DNA of 5,002 nt from JBGPBY01 sp041481485 (GTDB lineage: Bacteria; Acidobacteriota; Terriglobia; 20CM-2-55-15): the NCBI GenBank assembly GCA_041481485.1, contig JBGPBY010000540.1, positions 1 through 5,002 on the forward strand, in the 5' to 3' direction. Positions 1-5,002 of this stretch are shown piece after piece (the first letter of the stretch is position 1; every line of letters begins with the position of its first letter). The notes under the pieces were generated by a model. The model did no database searches and was not told the DNA's origin. It saw only the letters and a list, made by a program, of their open reading frames with translations. The translations under genes and the position numbers were made by a program.

Positions 1-74
1 ACAATAAACCACACACCCACTCCACAAAACCACACCCGCACAAAAACCCCCCCAACAAAAAATCAACTCACATT
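1..74. other. A/C-only low-complexity tract, no gene
   Basis: Downstream of the last gene of the operon, 59 of the first 62 plus-strand bases are A or C; the exceptions are T5, T21 and G38. The tract includes homopolymers A42-46, C47-53 and A57-62. It looks unlike the rest of the window, has no open frame worth calling and no hairpin that could act as a terminator. Read in the direction of transcription it is a G/T-rich stretch just after the E2 stop codon. It could be a genuine skewed intergenic segment, but a low-quality contig end built from erroneous read tails is at least as likely. Confidence 0.6.
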
Positions 75-1280
75 TCACAACGCGGAATCCGGCTTCGTTA
101 ACGCTTCGTACAGATCCGCCAGAAACAGCGCGGCCTGGGCGCCGTCCACGACTCGATGATCGCTCGACAATGTCATCGTCAGCATGGGACGGATACCGGG
201 CTGCCCATTCACCGGCACGACACGGTCTGAAATCTTCCCAATCGCCAGAATCGCGGCTTGTGGCGCGGCAATGATCGCGTTGAACGCATCGATACCGTAC
301 ATGCCGAGATTTGTAATCGTAAACGTTCCATCCGCAAGATCGGCGGGCTTCAATTTATTCGAGCGTGCGCGCTCGGTGAGATCGCGCCGCTGAACGGCGA
401 TATCCGCAAGACTCGTTGAATCCGCTTTCGGGACGACGGCTCCCACGACTCCGTCCTTCACCGCCATCGCGACACTAATATTGATTGCGGGATTCAATCG
501 AATCCCCTGCCCCATCCAGCTGGCGTTCATCTTGGGATGCTTCGTGAGTGTCTTCGCAACCAGCGCCACCAGAAGATCGGTGTGCGTCAGCTTCACTCCG
601 CGATCGCGTTCAATCGCCGGTCCGAATTTCTCGCGAGCGGCATTCAGTGCGCCCGCATCGACGTCGCGAACCAGAAAAAAGTGCGGCGCCTGGGTCCAGC
701 TTTGCGTCGTGCGCTCCGCCATCAGGCGGGCAATTCCGCTCAGGGGTTCGGTTGCCACTGCCGGAGTTGGCGCCGCTGCCGGACCGGCAGCTGCAGCGGC
801 CGTGACGTCGTCGCTGGAAATGGTTCCGTTCGGTCCGGTCCCCTTGATTCGCGTGATATCGACGCCCAGTTCCTTGGCGAGCCGGCGCGCCTTTGGAGAA
901 ATCTGAGGACCAGATTGTGCAGCGGACGCAGAAGACGAAGCAGGCGTGGGCTTGGGCGCTGCCGAGACCGACGCTGCCGATGCGGAAGACATTGTCCGTC
1001 CCGTCTGGGCCGGTGTTGCCGATTCCGCCGGCGGTTTTTCTCCCGGCGCCACGATCCATGCGATGGTCGCGCCGACCGGGACCACATCGCCTTCCTTCGA
1101 GATCACTCCGGCCAGGATTCCGTCGGCGGCGGCTTCAATCTCGACCACAGCCTTGTCGGTTTCGACTTCCAGAATCGGCTGCCCTTTGGTGATGGTCTCG
1201 CCTTCCTTCTTCAGCCACGAAATGATTTTTCCCGTTTCCTGCGCCATCTCCAGCGCGGGCATCACGACACTGATCGCCAT
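75..1280 (-). CDS. acoC: E2 component of acetoin dehydrogenase-type complex (dihydrolipoamide acyltransferase)
   Basis: A 401-residue E2 core subunit of a 2-oxoacid/acetoin dehydrogenase complex, cytosolic. It takes the acyl group that E1 places on its lipoyl arm and transfers it to CoA, giving acetyl-CoA if the substrate is acetoin. One N-terminal lipoyl domain (about 1-80) carries the ETDKA motif with Lys43 as the lipoylated residue. An Ala/Pro/Ser-rich flexible linker follows (about 81-125), then a peripheral-subunit-binding domain (about 127-160, ISPKARRLAKELGVD then GTGPNG), a second Ala/Pro linker, and the catalytic acyltransferase domain (about 179-398) with the DHRVVDG signature (His375, Asp379). 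The length is normal for a single-lipoyl E2. The start is supported by GAGGT (plus 1290-1294) about 9 nt upstream. It is the last gene of the operon, 31 nt after E1 beta. The presence of the binding domain implies a separate E3 that is not in the window. The E2 class is certain; acetoin specificity is inferred from context, and a pyruvate or branched-chain E2 is possible. Confidence 0.93.
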   Translation of the reverse strand: MAISVVMPALEMAQETGKIISWLKKEGETITKGQPILEVETDKAVVEIEAAADGILAGVISKEGDVVPVGATIAWIVAPGEKPPAESATPAQTGRTMSSASAASVSAAPKPTPASSSASAAQSGPQISPKARRLAKELGVDITRIKGTGPNGTISSDDVTAAAAAGPAAAPTPAVATEPLSGIARLMAERTTQSWTQAPHFFLVRDVDAGALNAAREKFGPAIERDRGVKLTHTDLLVALVAKTLTKHPKMNASWMGQGIRLNPAINISVAMAVKDGVVGAVVPKADSTSLADIAVQRRDLTERARSNKLKPADLADGTFTITNLGMYGIDAFNAIIAAPQAAILAIGKISDRVVPVNGQPGIRPMLTMTLSSDHRVVDGAQAALFLADLYEALTKPDSAL

Positions 1281-1311
1281 TAACGATTTACCTCAGGAGT
1301 TTGTATTCAGA

Positions 1312-2313
1312 TCAGGACTTGCCACAAAGTGCTAGCGCAGCCTCAAGCACCGACTGCTCGGTGGGCACGGTTGCATCCTCGAGTGGCGGCGAAAATGGAA
1401 TCGGGACATGCATGGCTCCGATTCGTTTGACCGGAGCTTCCAGATCGTAGAACGCGCCTTCGGCAATCACCGAGGCCAGTTCCGCGTTCACTCCGTAGCG
1501 GCCATATCCTTCATCCATCACAATCACTCGCGATGTCTTGCGGGCGGATTCAATCAAGGTCTTTTCATCGAGCGGCCACAGCGTGCGCGGATCGATGACT
1601 TCGGTACTGATGTCGTATTCCTCCAGCAGCTTTGCAGCGCCGAGCGCCACCTGCACCATGCTGCTGGTGGCAACGATAGTGAGGTCCTCGCCCGCCCGTT
1701 TGATGTCGGCCACGCCGAATGGAATCGTGTATTCGCCTTCGGGAACCGGTCCTTTCAGGCGGTACATCATCTTGTCTTCAAAAATCACCACGGGATTGTC
1801 GTCGCGAATGGCTGTCTTCCAGAGCCCTTTCGCATCGTATGGCGTGGAAGGCATCACCACCTTTAATCCCGGAATGTGACACAGCCAGGCATGCAGCGAC
1901 TGCGAATGCTGCGCGGCCGAACGGCGAGTGGCGCCCATGGTGGCGCGCATGACCATCGGCACTTTCCATTTGCCGCCGGACATGTAATGAATTTTTGCGG
2001 CCTGATTGACCATTTGGTCCATCGTGAGCCCGATGAAATCGCCGAACATGATGTCGACAATCGGTCGCATGCCCGTCATCGCGGCGCCGACGGCGATGCC
2101 CGCAAAGCCGGCTTCAGAAATCGGCGTATCGAGGACGCGTTCCGGTCCGAATTCATCGACGAGTCCGGAAAGAACCTTGTACACCGTTCCCGCCTCGGCA
2201 ACGTCTTCGCCAAGGATGAATACCGTGGGATCGCGCCGCATTTCTTCGGCGAGCGTCTCTTTAATGGCCTCTCCAATTGTGAGTTCGCGGACGGCAGTTT
2301 GAGTTTCAGGCAT
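1312..2313 (-). CDS. acoB: E1 beta subunit of acetoin dehydrogenase-type complex
   Basis: A 333-residue beta subunit of the alpha2beta2 thiamine-diphosphate E1. It completes the active site formed with the alpha subunit and docks E1 on the E2 core. The N-terminal pyrimidine-binding domain (about 8-180) shows LGEDV (35-38), the DTPISEAGFAG block with Glu67 in the position of the cofactor-activating glutamate, and RSAAQHSQSLHAW with the conserved active-site His136. The C-terminal transketolase-like domain (about 200-325) includes VIDPRTLWPLD (239-249) and VMDEGYGRYG. Usual members have Glu where this one has His141 in the QHSQSL-x-AW block. The ATG at 2313 was chosen because family homology begins about there (LTIGEAIKETLAEEM); the frame stays open to an ATG at 2406, but the extra 31 residues are basic, unlike the family and lie wholly inside the E1 alpha gene. 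No good Shine-Dalgarno precedes the start, and the gene overlaps the E1 alpha stop by 8 nt, so translational coupling is likely. Acetoin as substrate is inferred from context. Confidence 0.93.
   Translation of the reverse strand: MPETQTAVRELTIGEAIKETLAEEMRRDPTVFILGEDVAEAGTVYKVLSGLVDEFGPERVLDTPISEAGFAGIAVGAAMTGMRPIVDIMFGDFIGLTMDQMVNQAAKIHYMSGGKWKVPMVMRATMGATRRSAAQHSQSLHAWLCHIPGLKVVMPSTPYDAKGLWKTAIRDDNPVVIFEDKMMYRLKGPVPEGEYTIPFGVADIKRAGEDLTIVATSSMVQVALGAAKLLEEYDISTEVIDPRTLWPLDEKTLIESARKTSRVIVMDEGYGRYGVNAELASVIAEGAFYDLEAPVKRIGAMHVPIPFSPPLEDATVPTEQSVLEAALALCGKS
2306..2313 (-). promoter_or_regulatory. Translational-coupling overlap between E1 alpha stop and E1 beta start
   Basis: The minus strand reads ATGCCTGA: the ATG opens E1 beta and the TGA ends E1 alpha, in different frames. 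The bases just before the ATG hold no convincing Shine-Dalgarno, only an AAGG about 15 nt away. Ribosomes finishing E1 alpha can restart at once on E1 beta, which would help keep the two subunits of the alpha2beta2 enzyme at equal amounts. The overlap is seen directly; the coupling is inferred. Confidence 0.7.
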
Positions 2314-3304
2314 AAATATCTTGATCGGCCTTGTCCGCGGACGGATAGGGCGACTCCATGGCGAATGCCACGGCCTTTTCAATTTCGGCACGAACATCCG
2401 CATCAATTTGATTCAACTTCTCACGATCGGCGATTTTCTCCGCAGCCAGCCAGTCGCTGAAGAGCGTGATGGGGTCGCGTTCCGTCTTCCAGTGTTGTTC
2501 TTCTTCCTTAGACCGGTAGTAGTCGCGCTTGATATCGCCCACATGATGTCCCGTGAAACGATAGGTGCTGCAGAGCAGAAACTGTGGTCCGCCGCCGGCC
2601 CGTGCACTGTCGATCAGTTTTTTCGCTGTGTTGTAAACGGCCTGCACATCCTGACCATCAACGCTCTCGCCGGGAACGCCGAATCCCTTGGCGCGCGTAA
2701 GGATATCGCCGGCAATGGTCTCGGAATTGTGCGTGTATTCGTTGTAGAGATTGTTTTCGCAAACGTAGATGACGGGAAGCTTCCAGAGCGTGGCCATGTT
2801 CATCACTTCGTACAACAGGCCCTGGCCGAGAGCGCCATCTCCGAAAAAGCAAACCGCAACCTGCCCCGTTCCCAGCCGCTTTGCGGAAAGCGCCGCTCCC
2901 GTCGCAATTCCCATACTGCCGCCAACGATGGCGTTTGCGCCAAGATTGCCGGTATCCGGATCGGCAATGTGCATCGAACCGCCCTTGCCTTTGCAATACC
3001 CGGCTTCCTTACCCAGCAACTCCGCAAACATGCGATCCAGCGCCGCCCCTTTTGCCACGCAGTGTCCGTGACCGCGATGGGTGCTGGTGATGTAATCGTC
3101 GGGACGAAGCGCTTCACACACGCCGACCGCAATCGCTTCTTCGCCGCTGTAAAGATGGGCCAGACCGGGCATGAGCGCCCGGGTGTACAGATCGTTGGCC
3201 TGCTCTTCAAACAATCGGATCATGATCATGCGCCGGTACATGCGCAGGAGTAGCTCGCTATCGATGTTTGAAAATGGCCTGGATCGGTCGACCGCCGTTG
3301 TCAT
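2306..3304 (-). CDS. acoA: E1 alpha subunit of acetoin dehydrogenase-type complex (thiamine-diphosphate dependent)
   Basis: A 332-residue alpha subunit of a small alpha2beta2 E1, the thiamine-diphosphate enzyme that attacks the substrate carbonyl, cleaves the C-C bond and reductively acylates E2 lipoamide. The protein shows LYSGEEAIAVG (51-61), the THRGHGH block (75-81), GKGGSMH (106-112), and the thiamine-diphosphate/Mg2+ motif beginning GDGALGQG (155-162) and ending ENN (183-185). A later segment, TYRFTGHHVGD (247-257), lies in the loop region that is phosphorylated in mitochondrial pyruvate dehydrogenase. The length is typical of bacterial AcoA and PdhA-type alpha subunits. The start at 3304 is supported by GGAG (plus 3310-3313) 5 nt upstream. 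The gene follows the aldehyde dehydrogenase by 19 nt and overlaps E1 beta by 8 nt. A neighbouring acetaldehyde-type dehydrogenase favours acetoin cleavage, since a 2-oxoacid E1 would release CO2 and no aldehyde. Pyruvate or branched-chain 2-oxoacid dehydrogenase remains the alternative. Confidence 0.92.
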   Translation of the reverse strand: MTTAVDRSRPFSNIDSELLLRMYRRMIMIRLFEEQANDLYTRALMPGLAHLYSGEEAIAVGVCEALRPDDYITSTHRGHGHCVAKGAALDRMFAELLGKEAGYCKGKGGSMHIADPDTGNLGANAIVGGSMGIATGAALSAKRLGTGQVAVCFFGDGALGQGLLYEVMNMATLWKLPVIYVCENNLYNEYTHNSETIAGDILTRAKGFGVPGESVDGQDVQAVYNTAKKLIDSARAGGGPQFLLCSTYRFTGHHVGDIKRDYYRSKEEEQHWKTERDPITLFSDWLAAEKIADREKLNQIDADVRAEIEKAVAFAMESPYPSADKADQDIYA

Positions 3305-3323
3305 GTTTGCTCCAATCTTTCCG

Positions 3324-4718
3324 CTATGCCCAGATCTCCGCGTCCGTCGGGACTTTCTTGTCCGTGATGAGCTTGCCGATTCGAGAGACGTTCATCAAGT
3401 GCTTGTAATCCAGATTCTCTGAAATCGAATTCCCACCCCAGGACCCGCAACCCAGTGTCGTCGTGGGAGCAAATCCGTTCGTCAGTGATCCGCCCGCACT
3501 GAAAGAGCACGCCTGATTGACGACAAGCCGGCTCACCGGCAATTCGACACCCGCATACCGGATGTTGCTTTCATTGTTCGAATGTAGTCCGGCGGAATGG
3601 CCGGCGCCCTCGACAATCAGATTGGCTTTGGCTTTCGCCACAGCCTCCTTGAAATCCTTGTAGGGAAGGATGGCGACAACGGGACAGAGTTTCTCTTTTG
3701 CCAGGATATCGTCTTCACCGGCTCCCTTGGCCGGAAGAAGAATGATGCGCACCGCTTCGGAAATTTCAATGCCGATCATTTTCCCGATATCGCGGCAGGA
3801 TCGGCCCACCACATCCTTATTCAGCCGGCCTTCCGGAAACACAAGATCGCGAAATTTCTGAATCAGCGCTTCGTCTTCAGTGAACCAAACCTTGCCGGTG
3901 TCTTTGAACAACTGCAGCGTTTCGGTGTAGCGGGATTCGTGAACCAGAACGAACTGTTCGTGGGAACAGATAATCCCGTTATCGAAAGACGCACCCAAGA
4001 CAATCTTTCCGGCCGCGTCTTTGTGATCGGCGTCCTGATCGATAATGACCGGAACATTGCCGGCGCCCACTCCGAATGACGGCTTACCGGAGGAGTATGC
4101 CGACTTCACCATGGCGCCGCCGCCCGTGGCCACCACCACGTCGACGACCTTCATCAATTCCTGCGTGGTTTCAATGGAACCGTTTTTGACTGTCTGAAGC
4201 AGATTGTCGGGGCCGCCATTCGCCTTGACCACGTTCATGAATTCACGGGTCAACAACTCCATACATTTTTCGGCCTTGGGATGTGGAGCGAATATCACGG
4301 CGTTGCCGGTCTTGATGGCAAACATGGCATTGCACATCGGAGTGACGATCGGATTGGTGATGGGCGTGACTGCGGCAACCACACCCATCGGTTTGGCAAC
4401 GAAAACCATGTTGGTTTCCGGGTCTTCGCCAATAATGCCGCGGGATTTCTTACCCTTGAGATTGTTCCAGATAACTCGGGCTTTGCCCTTATTTTTGAGG
4501 ACCTTGTCTTCGTAAACGCCGATTCCGGTTTCGTCCACTGCCATGCTGGCCAGCATCTCCGCATTGTCGTAAACGTATTTGCCAATACCCTTGACGATGG
4601 CGTCAACCTGTTCCTGCGAAAAGGATTCGAACTCGGCCTGGGCCACACGGGCTCTGGCAACGAGTTCCTGGACCTGCGAATTGGACGTAGTGGTAGGTTC
4701 CTGAATGCAATGACTCAT
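3324..4718 (-). CDS. Acylating (CoA-dependent) aldehyde dehydrogenase, AdhE N-domain-like, probably acetaldehyde to acetyl-CoA
   Basis: A 464-residue cytosolic member of the CoA-acylating aldehyde dehydrogenase family: aldehyde + CoA + NAD(P)+ gives acyl-CoA. The N-terminal part (ARARVAQAEFESFSQEQVD, then MAVDETGIGVYEDKVLKN at 59-76) closely resembles the aldehyde dehydrogenase half of AdhE. Nucleotide-site landmarks are TPITNPI (118-124), VATGGGAMVKSAYSSGKP (196-213) and GVGAGNVPVIID (216-227). The catalytic cysteine is Cys251 in FDNGIICSHEQ. GCGSWGGNSISEN (423-435) is the conserved C-terminal block. The chain stops shortly after it, so the iron alcohol dehydrogenase half of AdhE is absent; nor is there an obvious N-terminal microcompartment-targeting extension as in EutE. 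The ATG at 4718 has AAGGAA 8 nt upstream; a frame extension to 4862 would run through the promoter and repeats. As first gene before the E1/E2 genes it probably consumes the acetaldehyde they release. The related sulfoacetaldehyde dehydrogenase (SauS) is the main alternative. Confidence 0.88.
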   Translation of the reverse strand: MSHCIQEPTTTSNSQVQELVARARVAQAEFESFSQEQVDAIVKGIGKYVYDNAEMLASMAVDETGIGVYEDKVLKNKGKARVIWNNLKGKKSRGIIGEDPETNMVFVAKPMGVVAAVTPITNPIVTPMCNAMFAIKTGNAVIFAPHPKAEKCMELLTREFMNVVKANGGPDNLLQTVKNGSIETTQELMKVVDVVVATGGGAMVKSAYSSGKPSFGVGAGNVPVIIDQDADHKDAAGKIVLGASFDNGIICSHEQFVLVHESRYTETLQLFKDTGKVWFTEDEALIQKFRDLVFPEGRLNKDVVGRSCRDIGKMIGIEISEAVRIILLPAKGAGEDDILAKEKLCPVVAILPYKDFKEAVAKAKANLIVEGAGHSAGLHSNNESNIRYAGVELPVSRLVVNQACSFSAGGSLTNGFAPTTTLGCGSWGGNSISENLDYKHLMNVSRIGKLITDKKVPTDAEIWA

Positions 4719-4726
4719 GGTGTCTA

Positions 4727-4732
4727 TTCCTT
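4727..4732 (-). promoter_or_regulatory. Ribosome binding site that fixes the aldehyde dehydrogenase start
   Basis: The minus strand reads AAGGAA, separated by 8 nt (TAGACACC) from the ATG at 4718. This is good Shine-Dalgarno placement and supports 4718 over the upstream in-frame ATG codons at 4862/4859, which lie in the inverted repeat. Confidence 0.75.
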
Positions 4733-4749
4733 CGATTTGAAGAACATCG

Positions 4750-4778
4750 AGAATAGTCCAAAAGCCGCGCCGGTTCAA
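4750..4778 (-). promoter_or_regulatory. Putative sigma-70-type promoter of the operon
   Basis: On the minus strand TTGAAC (plus 4773-4778) and TATTCT (plus 4750-4755) are separated by exactly 17 nt. Each matches its consensus hexamer at 4 of 6 positions. Transcription would begin near 4743, leaving a short leader of about 25 nt that contains the AAGGAA ribosome binding site. Acetoin operons in several bacteria use sigma-54 and AcoR instead; no convincing TGGCAC-N5-TTGC element was seen here. The spacing is good but the hexamers are only moderate, so this is a candidate. Confidence 0.4.
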
Positions 4779-4796
4779 GGGAGGCGGATAGTGAAT

Positions 4797-4897
4797 GAAT
4801 GCGATTCCCCGCTGTAGGGGCGGGCGGACCGCCCGCAATTCGGAGGAATGCAAGCCCATCAATTGCGGGCGGTCATAGAAGGTGTGAAGGAATGCGA
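4797..4897. repeat. Direct repeats GAATGCGA flanking the hairpin, with a third near-copy
   Basis: GAATGCGA occurs at 4797-4804 and 4890-4897, on either side of the 4820-4874 inverted repeat. A 7-of-8 copy, GAATGCAA, lies in the hairpin loop at 4846-4853, so the copies are 49 and 44 nt apart. Segments starting at the first two copies each also contain GCGGGCGG. This could be a decayed tandem array of units of about 45-49 nt, or a target duplication around a small inserted element. The motif is short and chance is possible. Confidence 0.35.
4820..4874. repeat. Inverted repeat with two mutually exclusive stems (REP-like)
   Basis: GACCGCCCGCAATT at 4827-4840 is the exact reverse complement of AATTGCGGGCGGTC at 4861-4874, giving a 14-bp perfect stem with a 20-nt loop. 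The left arm also belongs to a tighter palindrome, GCGGGCGG-A-CCGCCCGC (4820-4836). The same CCGCCCGC segment can therefore pair either upstream or downstream. It lies about 40 nt upstream of the proposed -35 element, outside the transcript of this operon. It resembles dispersed intergenic palindromes of the REP type, or it could terminate transcription arriving from a gene beyond 5002; no T-run follows on either strand. Confidence 0.7.
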
Positions 4898-4907
4898 ATC
4901 AAGAAAT

Positions 4908-4941
4908 CCCTCTCCCAACGGGAGAGGGCGGCCGAAGGCCG
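4908..4941. repeat. Dispersed-repeat type double hairpin (CCCTCTCCC/GGGAGAGGG)
   Basis: CCCTCTCCC (4908-4916) pairs perfectly with GGGAGAGGG (4920-4928) across an AAC loop. It is followed directly by a second small hairpin, CGGCC-GAA-GGCCG (4929-4941), and then GGGTGAGGGG. This arrangement is a familiar dispersed intergenic repeat in many GC-rich bacterial genomes; that recognition comes from general knowledge and was not searched. It could end transcription or stabilise RNA ends, but lacks a T-run. Confidence 0.65.
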
Positions 4942-4993
4942 GGTGAGGGGTACCACAAGTAGATATCGTCACCTGCGGTACCCCTCACCGGCC
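4937..4993. repeat. Inverted pair of GGTGAGGGGTACC arms, second copy cut by the window edge
   Basis: GGTGAGGGGTACC (4942-4954) is exactly reverse complementary to GGTACCCCTCACC (4977-4989), with a 22-nt loop. Allowing one G insertion, the match extends outward to 4937-4954 against 4977-4993. The left arm is the tail of the dispersed hairpin element at 4908, so the right arm looks like a second copy of that element in opposite orientation, continuing past 5002. Confidence 0.7.
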
Positions 4994-5002
4994 GCTACGC
5001 GG

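Larger units (their letters stand above)
75..4743 (-). other. Probable single operon for acetoin cleavage to two acetyl-CoA
   Basis: Four same-strand genes are separated by 19 nt, an 8-nt overlap and 31 nt, with no terminator-like hairpin between them and one candidate promoter upstream. Together they would encode acetoin + 2 CoA + 2 NAD+ to 2 acetyl-CoA, provided that an E3 flavoprotein is supplied from elsewhere. The operon structure is strongly supported by spacing; the substrate is inferred. The far end may continue beyond position 1, where an E3 or regulator could lie. Confidence 0.75.
4719..5002. other. Gene-free upstream region
   Basis: These 284 nt hold the promoter candidate, the ribosome binding site and the repeat block described separately. 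No protein-coding frame with family resemblance, no tRNA and no CRISPR-like array was seen. The gene next to the operon on this side lies outside the window. Confidence 0.7.

Noticed and set aside
537..1283. Plus-strand open frame of 248 codons opposite E2
   Set aside because: The Arg/Gly/Cys-rich translation is a composition shadow of the Ala/Pro-rich E2 linker on the other strand.
2314..2406. Extended N-terminus of E1 beta from an ATG at 2406
   Set aside because: It would overlap E1 alpha by about 100 nt and add a basic, non-homologous leader; the family start matches the ATG at 2313.
2321..3253. Long plus-strand open frame of 310 codons opposite E1 alpha
   Set aside because: It lies wholly antisense to a clearly recognised E1 alpha gene, and its translation shows no family motif; long antisense frames are expected in GC-rich coding DNA.
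4719..4800. Sigma-54 promoter expected from AcoR-controlled acetoin operons
   Set aside because: No TGGCAC-N5-TTGC-like pair was found on the minus strand upstream of the first gene; a sigma-70-like pair fits better.
4719..4862. Extended N-terminus of the aldehyde dehydrogenase from an ATG at 4862
   Set aside because: The extra 48 residues do not resemble the family and run through the promoter candidate and inverted repeat; the ATG at 4718 has a good ribosome binding site.
4797..5002. CRISPR array or insertion sequence in the repeat block
   Set aside because: The repeats are short inverted arms with no regular repeat-spacer pattern and no transposase frame, so a dispersed palindromic element is the simpler reading.

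Overview
The window holds one tightly packed four-gene cluster. All genes are on the minus strand, so it is transcribed from high to low coordinates. In transcription order it encodes an acylating (CoA-dependent) aldehyde dehydrogenase (4718 to 3324), a thiamine-diphosphate dehydrogenase E1 alpha subunit (3304 to 2306), its E1 beta subunit (2313 to 1312) and a lipoyl-carrying E2 acyltransferase (1280 to 75). Gaps are 19 nt, an 8-nt overlap and 31 nt, so this is almost certainly one operon.

The most economical reading is an acetoin catabolic operon. In the acetoin dehydrogenase complex, E1 (alpha and beta) cleaves acetoin, releases acetaldehyde and passes an acetyl group to the lipoyl arm of E2, which makes acetyl-CoA. 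The first gene resembles the aldehyde dehydrogenase half of AdhE and would convert the released acetaldehyde, CoA and NAD+ into a second acetyl-CoA. This differs from the classical arrangement, where the acetaldehyde dehydrogenase (AcoD) is non-acylating and makes acetate. The substrate is inferred from gene context: E1/E2 sequences alone do not cleanly separate acetoin from pyruvate or branched-chain 2-oxoacids, and related acylating dehydrogenases also act on sulfoacetaldehyde. No E3 (dihydrolipoamide dehydrogenase), lipoate-attachment gene or AcoR-type regulator lies in the window.

Upstream of the operon (4719 to 5002) there is no gene. It contains a plausible sigma-70-type promoter next to the first gene and then a dense block of inverted repeats. 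These are a 14-bp perfect inverted repeat with an alternative internal palindrome, a CCCTCTCCC/GGGAGAGGG hairpin of a kind commonly dispersed in bacterial genomes, and an inverted pair of GGTGAGGGGTACC arms reaching the window edge.

The opposite end (1 to 74) is an abnormal tract made almost only of A and C on the plus strand; it may be a poor-quality contig end.

The sequence is moderately GC-rich, bacterial and fully coding in its gene part. The dispersed repeats and mixed gene affinities would fit an uncultivated environmental Gram-negative lineage (for example Acidobacteriota or a similar soil or sediment group), but the window has no taxonomic marker and this is a weak inference.
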